This document shows positions 53,684 to 62,037 of a DNA stretch of 64,000 bases, piece by piece; position 1 is the first letter of the stretch, and the number at the start of each line of letters is the position of its first letter. The notes beneath the pieces are model-generated. The model saw nothing but the letters and a program-made list of their open reading frames with translations. It ran no database searches and was not told the DNA's origin. Location: NCBI GenBank assembly GCA_964538355.1, contig CAZIFC010000001.1, positions 1-64,000 on the forward strand. Direction: 5' to 3'. Both the position numbers and the translations under genes were made by a program. Origin of the DNA: Bilophila sp964538355 (GTDB lineage Bacteria; Desulfobacterota; Desulfovibrionia; Desulfovibrionales; Desulfovibrionaceae).

Positions 53684-55243
53684 TCAGTTGAGAGGGTACT
53701 GCTTGAGTAGGCTCTTGCCGTCATCACGGATGATCTTCAGCCAGGAGAGCGTCAGGACTATGACCGGAAGGGCCATCAGTGCGCCGGAGAAATTGCCGAA
53801 AATCTTTGCGACATTCAGGCCGCCGACGGTCAGTAGCCCAAGTGCGAGCAGACCCTGCGCGACGGCCCAGAACAGGCGGTGCAGGCGGTGGGGATCAGAC
53901 CCCGAAGGCATAGCTCGTGTGGCCGAAGAGGAAATGACGTAACAGCCCGAATCCACGCTGGTAGCCAGAAAGACCGTGGAAAAGGCGCAGTAGGCCAGCA
54001 GAACAACCTTGCTGAAAGGGAGGGTGTCCAGAACGGCGATCATGGCGGCAGGTGCGCCGGAATTCTTGAGGATCGAAACTGCGTCCAGAATGCCGCTGTG
54101 CTGAAGATAGAGAGTATAGGAGCCGAATACGCCGTGGATCATGAAGCCACCCGCCACGGTACCCAACATGCCCCAGCCGATGACTTCACGCACAGTACGA
54201 CCACGGGAAATACGGGCGATGAACAAACCCATAAACGGCCCGTATCCGGCCCAGAACAGGGCGTAGAAAATAGTCCAGTCCTGCGGGAAGCTGCCTTCGG
54301 CAAACGGATTGGTCCAGAATGTCATGTTCCAGAAATTGCCGAGGGCCTTGCCCAGCGCGTTGGTGAAAATATCAAGCAAGGTCGCCGTGGGGCCGCACAG
54401 TGCGCCATAGAGAACCATGGTGAGGGCAATGATTACATTGAGGTCCGACAGCCGCTTGATCCCCTTTTCGAGGCCAAGATAGACGCTGCCTCCGGCAATG
54501 AGCGCGCTGACAAGGAGTACGCTGAGTTCAACGGTAAAGGAGGCCTGAAAACCGAAAACGCTGGAAAGAGCCGCAGAAACCGTCGGAAGCGAAATGCACA
54601 TGGTGACGGCCGTACAGAACAACAGGCCAAGAATGAAAAAGATATCCACACAACGTCCCAAGATACCATCCTTGTTGCCGATGATCATTTCCGAAGCGGC
54701 ACTGAGGCGGAGGAAGGGCGTTTTCTTGTTGTGGAAAAGATAGGCGATAGGCAGTGCGGTAATGAAGTAGGTACACCACGCATTTGGCCCCCAGTGGAGA
54801 AGCAGATAGGCAAGAGACCAGTCATAGGCTTCCACACTCATGGGTGCCGCGTATTGGGGCGGTGCAATGAGATCCCACAGCGGTTCAATAATCGACCAGA
54901 ACATAACGGCTCCGGCAACGCCTGAACAGAAGATCATTGCAATCCATGAAGAAAGGCGAAATTCCGGGGTTGCGTCAGGTCCGCCAAACCGGATGTTGCC
55001 GTAACGGCTACAGGCAAAATAGATGCACAAGATGATCAGCCCAACCGTAATCCAGAGATACAGTGTGCCGAAATTCGCGGCAAAAGGTTTGTAAACCGCC
55101 GCGATAAGCTGTTCCGCAGCCTGAGGGTACACAAGGGACGGAATGGTGATGAGAAGGATGACCAGAATCGCCGGGAGAAAAATTCCCCACTCGGGCCTGA
55201 GGTCTGTGACGTTGCCTTGGGTCTGTTCAGTCGCTTGATTCAT
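53684..55243 (-). CDS. BCCT-family transporter with altered substrate box
   Basis: The 519-residue, twelve-helix transporter of the betaine/carnitine/choline family shows FSTVFLATSVDSGCYVI, GGSVYLGLEKGIKRLSDLN and FIARISRGRTVREVIGWG. The usual aromatic segment of helix 8 (WTIFYWAWWxSWSPF in betaine carriers) is WTIFYALFWAGYGPF here. Two tryptophans are replaced by Ala and Phe and a third by Tyr, so a ligand other than glycine betaine is likely. GGAG precedes the ATG. A clear sigma-54 promoter lies 53 bases upstream. The gene is divergent from an alkaline-phosphatase-superfamily gene, which suggests import of that enzyme's substrate or of a related amine. Confidence 0.92.
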   Translation of the reverse strand: MNQATEQTQGNVTDLRPEWGIFLPAILVILLITIPSLVYPQAAEQLIAAVYKPFAANFGTLYLWITVGLIILCIYFACSRYGNIRFGGPDATPEFRLSSWIAMIFCSGVAGAVMFWSIIEPLWDLIAPPQYAAPMSVEAYDWSLAYLLLHWGPNAWCTYFITALPIAYLFHNKKTPFLRLSAASEMIIGNKDGILGRCVDIFFILGLLFCTAVTMCISLPTVSAALSSVFGFQASFTVELSVLLVSALIAGGSVYLGLEKGIKRLSDLNVIIALTMVLYGALCGPTATLLDIFTNALGKALGNFWNMTFWTNPFAEGSFPQDWTIFYALFWAGYGPFMGLFIARISRGRTVREVIGWGMLGTVAGGFMIHGVFGSYTLYLQHSGILDAVSILKNSGAPAAMIAVLDTLPFSKVVLLAYCAFSTVFLATSVDSGCYVISSSATRAMPSGSDPHRLHRLFWAVAQGLLALGLLTVGGLNVAKIFGNFSGALMALPVIVLTLSWLKIIRDDGKSLLKQYPLN

Positions 55244-55295
55244 ATGATGTCTCCTCGTCCAAAATATGATTCAGGTTCTCACTTGGGTCGAATAT

Positions 55296-55313
55296 TTGCG
55301 AATGTTGTGCCAA
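55296..55313 (-). promoter_or_regulatory. Sigma-54 promoter of the BCCT gene
   Basis: The minus strand reads TTGGCACAACATTCGCAAA: a full TTGGCAC -24 box, and GC at the -12 position after exactly ten bases. It lies about 53 bases before the BCCT start. The PAS/AAA activator encoded at 58321-59733 has the GAFSGA sigma-54 contact motif. Confidence 0.75.
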
Positions 55314-55384
55314 AAAGAACATTATGCATGATACGGGTCTATTCTCAGGGAGAATTCAAAATACGCCATTGTATCTGACAGTTA

Positions 55385-55401
55385 TGTCGTATATGGCGAC
55401 A
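55385..55401. promoter_or_regulatory. Candidate activator site TGTC-N9-GACA (BCCT/hydrolase divergent region)
   Basis: Within a larger palindrome TATGTCG-N7-CGACATA (55383-55403). It lies about 75-85 bases upstream of the BCCT sigma-54 promoter, a normal enhancer distance. The same TGTC-N9-GACA layout occurs at 59755-59771. Confidence 0.6.
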
Positions 55402-55403
55402 TA

Positions 55404-55649
55404 CAGCGTATTTTTTGCGTATTATATGGTATATTAGCTGGTTACATCGATACTTCTGGGAACAGTGACAGGAATGTCGCCCTGTTTGTGTTCCCACCGG
55501 GCGGTAAAACGGGGAGTTCTGTGCATAAAAGAACAACAAGGCCATTTCGTTTGTGAAAAACAGCATGGCATGGTTTTTGATATTGCTGTTGCAGCGAACT
55601 GCCGGGCCGAAATCGGCCTTGAATCTTTCACTGTAACAGCAAGGGGTCC
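55404..55649. other. Upstream region of the hydrolase gene
   Basis: No gene. No clean -24/-12 promoter could be found on the plus strand here. The hydrolase may use a sigma-70 promoter in the AT-rich part near 55404-55440. Confidence 0.4.
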
Positions 55650-57539
55650 ATGATGGCTGAAAAAGCAAAACGCGCCGCCCTTATTGGGTATGACTGCCTC
55701 ATTCCGAAGCGTCTCGAAGCCATGCTGGCTCAGGGTGGACTGGAGCATTTTCGTACTTTTATGAATGAGGGCAGCTTTATTCCGGAAGGCTATAACCTGC
55801 CTACGGTTACGCCCCCCTCATGGGCGACTATCTGCACAGGGGCCTATCCGCGGACTCACGGTGTGGAAGACTACTATTATTATCATGAAGGCCGCAGCCT
55901 TGATTACAAGGAAACCTCGCAGGCTTTTGGGTCCGATATCGTGACCGCCGAAACCATTTGGGATGCGTGGGACAAGGCCGGCAAGAAATGCCTTGTGGTC
56001 AACTATCCTATGTCGTGGCCTTCCCGTATGAAAAACGGCGTCATGATCATGGGGCAGGGGCTGTCTCCTGCGGAAACCCGCTGGCCCCTGCACGGCAATG
56101 AGCACAAAGAATTCCTTGCCTCCGAAAGCGTGATTTCCACGGAATTTTACCCGATGGGCGTTCAGGGAACCTTTGACGACGCCAAGGGCTGGAAGAACCT
56201 CCCCGAATGCGACGAGCCGCTGGAAATGACCGTCAGCATGGCGTTCAAGGAGTCCATCGAACCGCTTAAAAGTCAGACATGGTATTGTCTTGCGTGGGAA
56301 AGCGGGGATGATGGTTATGATCGCATCGCTTTGTGCCCCGAAAAGGATTACGCCAAGGCGTTCTTCACCATCGGACTCGGCGACTGGAGTGAACCGGTTC
56401 AGCACGAGTTCACGGTCCAGTCGGATGGGCGTACCGAAAAAGGCGTGTTTCGCTGCAAATTGATGCAGCTTTCCGACGATGCCGAGGAATTCAAGCTGTA
56501 CATATCCGGCATTGCCGGGCGCATCGGATTCATCGCTCCGGCCGAAGCCGCCAGCCAGATTGATTTTTCAAGGCATATTACCGCAAACGACATCGGCCTT
56601 GTCGCTTACCTGCACGGCATCATTGATACGGATACCGTGTGCGAACTTGTAGAATTTCACAGTGCATGGCTCTGGAATACCATCGAATGCTTGTTCAAGG
56701 CCAATCCCGACTGGGATCTCTTCTACATGCACTCGCACCCCATTGATTGGTTCTACCACGGCTGGCTGAGCGATCTGGACAGCAAGGATGCGGATGTCCG
56801 TGCTCGTGCCGAAAAGATGGAACGGCACATTTATGAGGTTGAAGATCGGTTGCTTGGTCGTCTTATGGATATCATGGGCGAGGAAACCCTCATGTGCGTC
56901 TGTTCCGATCACGGCGCGACTCCGATGGGGCCTATCCTGAATACCGCCCATGCGCTGCGGGAAGCCGGGCTTTGTTCCTATGAACCGAAAAAATCTGAAA
57001 ACTACTGGGATATCTATGAGGAAACAGAGGGATTCAATTACGTCCTTGACGTAAGCAAGTCACTCGCCGTTCCGCAGCGGTATATGTTTGTCTATGTGAA
57101 TCTTAAGGATAAATATCCCGGAGGCATCGTCGAACCGGAAGACTATGAAAAGGTTCGGGATCGGATTATCGACGCGCTGCTCGACTACAAGCATCCCGAT
57201 ACCGGGGAACGCCCCGTATTGCTCGCGGTCCGTAAGGAAGATGCGCATGTGTTCGGCATGGGCGGCGCGCAGGCGGGCGATGTGGTGTATGTGCTCAAGC
57301 CGGAATACATGGCAGAGCACGGCTATGGCCTGCCTACCGGCGAGTCCGGCTGTGGCAGCCTGAAGAATCTGCTGATGTTCCGTGGTCCGAATATCAAGAA
57401 GGGCTACCGGTATACCCGCCCGCGCTGGCTGGCAGATATCGTGCCCACTCTGTGCTACATGACCGGTGGTCCTGTGCCTGCTGATGCCGAAGGCGCACCT
57501 ATCTATCAGATTATGGAAGATCCCAATCTGGTGAAGTAG
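55650..57539 (+). CDS. Alkaline-phosphatase-superfamily hydrolase (type I phosphodiesterase/nucleotide pyrophosphatase-like)
   Basis: The 629-residue cytoplasmic protein (no signal peptide) has the superfamily metal Asp in LIGYDCL, the nucleophile Thr54 in LPTVTPPSWATI, Asp and His in FYMHSHPIDWFYHGW, and Asp-His in VCSDHGATPMG. At the C-terminal metal site, where relatives have Gly-x-His, this protein has GESGCGSLKNLLMFRGPN with no His, so one metal ligand seems replaced. The chemistry may thus differ from plain phosphodiester hydrolysis. The end (APIYQIMEDPNLVK) is echoed by the small protein at 57651. The family splits phosphate, phosphonate or sulfate esters; the substrate is unknown. It is divergent from the BCCT gene. 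Confidence 0.88.
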   Translation: MMAEKAKRAALIGYDCLIPKRLEAMLAQGGLEHFRTFMNEGSFIPEGYNLPTVTPPSWATICTGAYPRTHGVEDYYYYHEGRSLDYKETSQAFGSDIVTAETIWDAWDKAGKKCLVVNYPMSWPSRMKNGVMIMGQGLSPAETRWPLHGNEHKEFLASESVISTEFYPMGVQGTFDDAKGWKNLPECDEPLEMTVSMAFKESIEPLKSQTWYCLAWESGDDGYDRIALCPEKDYAKAFFTIGLGDWSEPVQHEFTVQSDGRTEKGVFRCKLMQLSDDAEEFKLYISGIAGRIGFIAPAEAASQIDFSRHITANDIGLVAYLHGIIDTDTVCELVEFHSAWLWNTIECLFKANPDWDLFYMHSHPIDWFYHGWLSDLDSKDADVRARAEKMERHIYEVEDRLLGRLMDIMGEETLMCVCSDHGATPMGPILNTAHALREAGLCSYEPKKSENYWDIYEETEGFNYVLDVSKSLAVPQRYMFVYVNLKDKYPGGIVEPEDYEKVRDRIIDALLDYKHPDTGERPVLLAVRKEDAHVFGMGGAQAGDVVYVLKPEYMAEHGYGLPTGESGCGSLKNLLMFRGPNIKKGYRYTRPRWLADIVPTLCYMTGGPVPADAEGAPIYQIMEDPNLVK

Positions 57540-57542
57540 GGA

Positions 57543-57566
57543 AAGGGGGAGGATTCTTTCCCCCCT
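57543..57566 (+). terminator. Hairpin between hydrolase and small-protein genes
   Basis: Stem AAGGGGGA/TCCCCCTT lies just past the hydrolase stop codon with no strong T run. It may set the ratio of the two products. An AT-rich stretch (57590-57640) before the next gene could be an internal promoter. Confidence 0.5.
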
Positions 57567-57650
57567 TGGCCCTCGGGAGCCACCCTTCCGGTTGTATTGT
57601 ACAATAGTTCTATAAATTACGAAATATTATAGTGTAAAATGGAGAATGTC

Positions 57651-58205
57651 ATGGCTGAAAAGAAAGCCCTTCTCATACTGGCTAATACGCTGGATCTCAA
57701 TGGCTCCGGTGATGCGCTGGATAAGCTGAAGAAAAAGGCCGCCATTGTGCCCGGTGCGGACGCTGCCGGGCTTGGTGAGCTTGCGGCTGCGCTGGGCGGC
57801 GTTTCTGTACAGGCGGCAGGTATTGAAGCGGCCTTCGCAGCCGATGCAGGGCTGGTGATTGTGGAAGGGGCTGATGCGCTGGCTCCGGCCCTTGAAGCGG
57901 CGGATCGCCGTACGCTGGTTGTGGTCGCCACAGCATCGGGAACGGCATTTTATGGACTTGCCGTGAATGGCAAGGCTGGCGTTGTCGAACGTACCGCCAA
58001 CGCACAAGACATTGCCGTAACCATTGCCACCATTGCCGATTTGCCCATTGATGAAACCTGCACCGGAGCTATCCTCTATCAGATCATGAAGAACCCTAAT
58101 CTGAAACTTGAAGAAATCAGAAAGCTCAAGGAAGCACTTGTCCGCATGGAATCAGTCATCCAGCGTGACAATCGCGAACCTTGGGATAAGCATGACTGTG
58201 CCTAA
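57651..58205 (+). CDS. Short alkaline-phosphatase-like protein lacking metal ligands (possible pseudoenzyme)
   Basis: The 184-residue protein is Ala-rich in its first 90 residues. Its C-terminal part resembles the end of the preceding hydrolase: AILYQIMKNPNLK against APIYQIMEDPNLVK, with the region before it aligning (VERTANAQDIAVTIATIADLP against YTRPRWLADIVPTLCYMTGG). RTLVVVATASGTAFYG sits where the hydrolase has ETLMCVCSDHGATPMG, so the metal-binding Asp-His are lost. It looks like a shortened, catalytically dead relative, perhaps a structural or regulatory partner. GGAGA six bases before the ATG at 57651 sets the start; an ATG four codons earlier lacks a site. This relationship is by eye only. 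Confidence 0.7.
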   Translation: MAEKKALLILANTLDLNGSGDALDKLKKKAAIVPGADAAGLGELAAALGGVSVQAAGIEAAFAADAGLVIVEGADALAPALEAADRRTLVVVATASGTAFYGLAVNGKAGVVERTANAQDIAVTIATIADLPIDETCTGAILYQIMKNPNLKLEEIRKLKEALVRMESVIQRDNREPWDKHDCA

Positions 58206-58220
58206 TATATTGTGAGCACG

Positions 58221-58260
58221 AAAAAAGCGGGTGAGAGAACGTTCCCTCACCCGCTTTTTT
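58221..58260. terminator. Bidirectional terminator between convergent genes
   Basis: A perfect 15-bp stem with A6 and T6 flanks lies between the short protein gene and the sigma-54 activator gene. Confidence 0.9.
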
Positions 58261-58320
58261 GTTCGGAAATACAGTCTGTATCATGCCGTATTTCAATATT
58301 TTTCTGTGTGGGAAGGAGCC

Positions 58321-59733
58321 TCAGCGTTCGTTCATGCCCAACCGCTTCATCTTGCGCTGGAATGTCCGCAGGTTCAGGCCAAGGGCATTGGCGGCGTCTC
58401 CCCTGCGCCAGCGGCATCGTTCAAGAGCTTGCCGGATCATCCGCTCTTCAAGCTGAAGGGTGGCTTTTTCCAGCGTCAACCCTTCATGCGGTAGCACGGG
58501 GAACAGAGCCTCCGGTTTTCCGGCCTCTCCAAGTGATTCCAGAGCCGCCTCGCCAAAGGCTGTATAGCGGTCAAGGAAGTTGTGTAGCTCCCGGACATTG
58601 CCTGGCCAGTCATAGTGCTCCATCGCAAGACGCACCTGGAGCGGCAAGGTACAGCTGAGACCTTTGCGCTCCAAATAGGCTTCTACGAGCAAGGGGATGT
58701 CTCCTTGCCGTTCGCGGAGCGGGGGGAGCGTAATGGAAAGGACGTGCACCCGATAGTAAAAATCAGAACGCATTTTCTTTTCCATAACCATTTTGGAAAG
58801 ATCCTGATTGGTAGCGGCGATGAGCCGGAACGAAGAGACTTTGGCGGTGTTGCTGCCAACAGGCGTATACATCTTGTTTTCGATGGCCCGGAGCAGTTTG
58901 ACCTGAAGGTGCAGGGGAAGCTCCCCTATTTCGTCAAGGAAGAGCGTCCCGTTGTCAGCCGCTCCGATGTAGCCTTCCTTATTGGCGTGTGCTCCTGAAA
59001 AGGCTCCTTTCGTGTGTCCGAAAAATTCGCTTTCGAGGAGTTGCTCGGGGATGGCCCCGCAATTGACAGGGACGTACTTCCCTTTTCTGGCACTGTATTC
59101 GTGGATGGCCTTGGCAACCACATCCTTCCCCGAGCCGGTTTCCCCGTAGATGATGACGTTGGTGTCCGTCTCCGCAGCCTTGAGAATAAGGTTGTAGACC
59201 TTCCGCATGGCCTCGCTCTTTCCGACAATGTTCCCAAGACCGTAAAGGTTTTCGACGGAAGCCTTGAGCTGTCTATTTTCTTCCTTGAGTTCTAGCTCCT
59301 GAAATTTTTGCTCGCTGATATCCATCATCAGCCCTTCAAGATACCGCAACTCGCCCGTGGCGTCGAAAACGCCTTCCCCCTGATCCCATATCCACTTCAG
59401 GCGACCCGAGGGCAGCAGAAGCCGGTACATGACCTGATATGGTTGATGCGCGACAATACTGTCGTAGATATCCCGGCGCGTCTTCTGGAGATCGTCTGGG
59501 TGCATCATCCTTTCGATGGTATTGTATTTGTTCTGTACCATCATTTCGGAGGGGACTCCAAGCAGTTCAAAGCTGCCTTTGCTTGCAAAATCTAATATGT
59601 ATTCAATGCGTTCCGAAGTGTCTGGAACGGAATGCAGCACACGGCAGCGGTAGGCGAGCCCCGGAAGGTGGTTGAGCAGGCGGACATAACTTTCCTCTAC
59701 GGCGATTCCGGGAGCGGATGCGAACAGTTCCAT
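58321..59733 (-). CDS. PAS-containing sigma-54-dependent transcriptional activator
   Basis: The 470-residue enhancer-binding protein has an N-terminal PAS sensor domain (about residues 15-145) and an AAA+ domain. The AAA+ domain has Walker A GETGSGKD (197-204), the sigma-54 contact loop GAFSGA (243-248, for the usual GAFTGA) and Walker B TLFLDEIGELP. A C-terminal Fis-type helix-turn-helix follows (GDAANALGLNLRTFQRKMKR). AGGAG supports the ATG at 59733, not the in-frame ATG nine codons earlier. No receiver domain is present, so it is likely controlled by a ligand bound in the PAS domain. Sigma-54 promoters lie before the BCCT gene and the OsmC-lpd-gcvH genes, its probable targets. Confidence 0.94.
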   Translation of the reverse strand: MELFASAPGIAVEESYVRLLNHLPGLAYRCRVLHSVPDTSERIEYILDFASKGSFELLGVPSEMMVQNKYNTIERMMHPDDLQKTRRDIYDSIVAHQPYQVMYRLLLPSGRLKWIWDQGEGVFDATGELRYLEGLMMDISEQKFQELELKEENRQLKASVENLYGLGNIVGKSEAMRKVYNLILKAAETDTNVIIYGETGSGKDVVAKAIHEYSARKGKYVPVNCGAIPEQLLESEFFGHTKGAFSGAHANKEGYIGAADNGTLFLDEIGELPLHLQVKLLRAIENKMYTPVGSNTAKVSSFRLIAATNQDLSKMVMEKKMRSDFYYRVHVLSITLPPLRERQGDIPLLVEAYLERKGLSCTLPLQVRLAMEHYDWPGNVRELHNFLDRYTAFGEAALESLGEAGKPEALFPVLPHEGLTLEKATLQLEERMIRQALERCRWRRGDAANALGLNLRTFQRKMKRLGMNER

Positions 59734-59754
59734 TGAGTGTTCTCCTGAAAAATA

Positions 59755-59771
59755 TGTCATATTCTATGACA
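59755..59771. promoter_or_regulatory. Candidate activator site TGTCATATTCTATGACA upstream of the OsmC operon
   Basis: Palindrome TGTCAT-N5-ATGACA has the same TGTC-N9-GACA layout as the site at 55385-55401. It is about 190 bases upstream of the sigma-54 promoter at 59958, and also just upstream of the activator's own start. Confidence 0.6.
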
Positions 59772-59957
59772 ATACTGTCGCTTTTGCGGTGAAGTATTCC
59801 ATGATTCCGACGGAGCGGCAAGGGCAAATCGGAAAGGAAAAGCCCTTATGAAGAATTCGCGCTTTTTTTCCCAAGAAAAATATCGGGATACGAGAAAACG
59901 TTTTTTTGGGAGCAAGCGCGACGCAGAAGAACTATGCCAGAAGCATACCTGAAACCA

Positions 59958-59975
59958 TTGGCACCTTAAATGCAA
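59958..59975 (+). promoter_or_regulatory. Sigma-54 promoter of the OsmC-lpd-gcvH unit
   Basis: TTGGCACCTTAAATGCAA: a full TTGGCAC -24 box, then GC at -12 after exactly ten bases. It lies about 58 bases before the OsmC-family start. Confidence 0.78.
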
Positions 59976-60032
59976 AGAAGGTCGAAAATATACGGTTATA
60001 CTTGTCTTGCACTTTATTCGGGAGGATGTGCC

Positions 60033-60470
60033 ATGTCACACGAACTCAGCGTTTCCATAGCTCGCCAGGGCAGCAAGGTGGATCTGGATATGGAATCCGC
60101 CGCTTTCGGCATGTTATCCATAGACGGAGAGCAAATTCCCGCCGAGGAGCGGCCTGGAACGGCAAAAAAGCTGTTGGCCTCTTCCGCGCTCTATTGCTAC
60201 TGCGCTGCCTTGGACAAGGCTCTTGAAAGCCGAGGAGCCAGCTACCGGGAGATCAGGGGCAAGGCGACCGTCCGTACCGGAACGGACGACAAGGGCCGCG
60301 GACGGATCACGGGGATAGATCTGGATGTGACGGTTTTTATGGATTCGGAATTCGAGTTTATTTTCGATCGTGTGGAAAAGATTATGAAGCAGGGTTGCCT
60401 GATCACGGGTTCGCTTGAAGCAGCCTTTCCGGTGACCTATTCCCTGAATCTTGAATGCGACGAAGACTAG
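60033..60470 (+). CDS. OsmC-family protein, copy 2
   Basis: The 145-residue OsmC/Ohr-fold protein has cysteines in SALYCYCAALDKALE and in MKQGCLITGSLEAAF, placed like the catalytic pair of OsmC/Ohr. It is more distant from the standard family than copy 1, and its N-terminus (HELSVSIARQGSKVDLDMES) is not diagnostic. GGGAGGAT precedes the ATG at 60033. It leads an operon with lipoamide dehydrogenase (ten bases downstream) and a lipoyl carrier protein, a set that could form a complete NADH-lipoyl-OsmC reduction chain. Transcription is probably from the sigma-54 promoter upstream. Confidence 0.78.
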   Translation: MSHELSVSIARQGSKVDLDMESAAFGMLSIDGEQIPAEERPGTAKKLLASSALYCYCAALDKALESRGASYREIRGKATVRTGTDDKGRGRITGIDLDVTVFMDSEFEFIFDRVEKIMKQGCLITGSLEAAFPVTYSLNLECDED

Positions 60471-60480
60471 GAGACGCGCC

Positions 60481-61899
60481 ATGTCCACACGTCTTACCGT
60501 CATAGGCGGAGGCCCGGGAGGCTATACGGCTGCATTTGCCGCTGCCCGTGCGGGCATGTCCGTAACGCTTGTCGAGCGTTCCAGTCTTGGCGGGACCTGC
60601 CTGAACAACGGTTGTATCCCAACGAAAACGCTGAAGGCATCCGCCGACGCACTGGAGCTTGCGTTGCGCCTGGCGCAGTTTGGCATCACCGGACAGGGCC
60701 AGCCGAGTATTGATCCCGTTGCCGTGCTTGCCCGCAAGGAAAAAGTCTGTGCCACACTGCGCGGCGGTCTGGAAAAGGCCTGTGCCTCGCTCGGGGTGCG
60801 TTGCGTCAGGGGTACGGCGCGTCTTGTCCATGCCGGATTGACCGAAGTTTCCACGGCGGAGGGGAAGGTATCCATAGAGAGCGATCGTATCATCATCGCT
60901 ACCGGGTCCCGTGCGCTGGAACTTCCCGGCCTGCCTATTGATCATCGTCATATTCTGACCAGCGACGATGCGCTGATGCTTGATAGGATTCCCGCGTCCG
61001 TAGCCATTGTCGGCGGCGGAGTCATCGGCTGTGAGCTTGCGTTCATCTATCAGGCGTTCGGGGCAAAGGTCACGGTTGTAGAGGGACAGGATCGCCTGCT
61101 TCCCCTCCCTTCCGTGGATATGGACATGAGCATCCTCCTTCAGAGGGAAATGAAAAAGCGGCGTATCGGTTGCGAACTCGGCCGAACGCTCAATGCCGTG
61201 CGGGTTGAAGAAGGACAGGTTCGGGCCGTGATTGGCGTTTCGCCGTTTATCTCTGAGCCGACACCCGTACAACTGCGGGAAGTACCTCTTGAGGCTGAAA
61301 TCGTGATCGTAACGGTGGGCCGGGCTCCCAATACCGAGGGGCTTGGGCTGGCGGAAGCCGGAGTCGAGATGGACAAGCGGGGCTGGATATGGGCCGATGA
61401 ACGCATGCGGACATCGCTTCCCGGCGTCTACGCCGTGGGCGATGTACTCGGGCCTTCCAAAATCATGTTGGCGCATGTTGCTGCCTCCGAGGGCCTGTGC
61501 GCCGTTCAAAACTGTCTTGGACGGGCGGAGCAGATGGACTATACGGCCGTTCCTTCCGGGATTTTCACGTCTCCTGAAATAGGCTGTGTGGGACTTACCG
61601 AAGCACAGGCAAAGCAGGCCGGGTATGCTGTGCGCGTTGGCGTTTTCCAGATGCGCGAACTGGGCAAGGCTCAGGCCATGAATGAGCTTCCCGGCCTGTT
61701 CAAAATCGTTTCCGATGAGGCTTCGGGCAAGGTGCTCGGCGTGCATATTGCTGGGGCGCATGCCACGGATCTCGTTGCAGAGGCCGGACTTGCCCTGCAT
61801 ATGGGCGCGACGGTGCAGGATATTGCTTCAACCATCCATGCCCACCCCACGTTGGCGGAAGGGCTGTATGAAGCCTCGCTTTCCCTCATCGGCGCGTAA
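60481..61899 (+). CDS. Dihydrolipoyl dehydrogenase (copy 2)
   Basis: The 472-residue enzyme has the FAD motif VIGGGPGGYTAAFAAARAG and the redox pair in GGTCLNNGCIPTKTL. The NAD motif is AIVGGGVIGCELAF, the second FAD motif is GVYAVGDVLG, and the C-terminal His-Glu motif is in HAHPTLAEG. It is close in sequence to copy 1 at 10316-11722, so the two are paralogues. AGGAGA precedes the ATG at 60481. It lies ten bases after the OsmC-like gene and 138 bases before a GcvH-like lipoyl protein gene, which is its likely partner. It oxidises dihydrolipoyl groups or runs in reverse with NADH. Confidence 0.94.
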   Translation: MSTRLTVIGGGPGGYTAAFAAARAGMSVTLVERSSLGGTCLNNGCIPTKTLKASADALELALRLAQFGITGQGQPSIDPVAVLARKEKVCATLRGGLEKACASLGVRCVRGTARLVHAGLTEVSTAEGKVSIESDRIIIATGSRALELPGLPIDHRHILTSDDALMLDRIPASVAIVGGGVIGCELAFIYQAFGAKVTVVEGQDRLLPLPSVDMDMSILLQREMKKRRIGCELGRTLNAVRVEEGQVRAVIGVSPFISEPTPVQLREVPLEAEIVIVTVGRAPNTEGLGLAEAGVEMDKRGWIWADERMRTSLPGVYAVGDVLGPSKIMLAHVAASEGLCAVQNCLGRAEQMDYTAVPSGIFTSPEIGCVGLTEAQAKQAGYAVRVGVFQMRELGKAQAMNELPGLFKIVSDEASGKVLGVHIAGAHATDLVAEAGLALHMGATVQDIASTIHAHPTLAEGLYEASLSLIGA

Positions 61900-62037
61900 C
61901 CGAACAGCACGGCGTGGGATGATATTTTCCTTGTGCAGGGCCGTCAGCTTGGAAAAGACGGTTTGCAGCAGCTGGCGGCGTGAAGGGTGTCCCTTTTTTC
62001 TCTACAAAGCAGCATTTCAAATCATAAAGGAATCTTG

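Noticed and set aside
55510..55530. Possible sigma-54 promoter for the hydrolase (GG-N10-GC at CGGGGAGTTCTGTGCA)
   Set aside because: The -24 half matches TGGCAC poorly; spacing alone is not enough.
55571..55587. TGGTTTTTGATATTGC as a -24/-12 promoter before the hydrolase
   Set aside because: The GG to GC spacing is eleven, not ten, bases.
61900..62037. Glycine riboswitch before gcvH
   Set aside because: The 138-base gap is too short for a tandem aptamer and shows no conserved core I could recognise.
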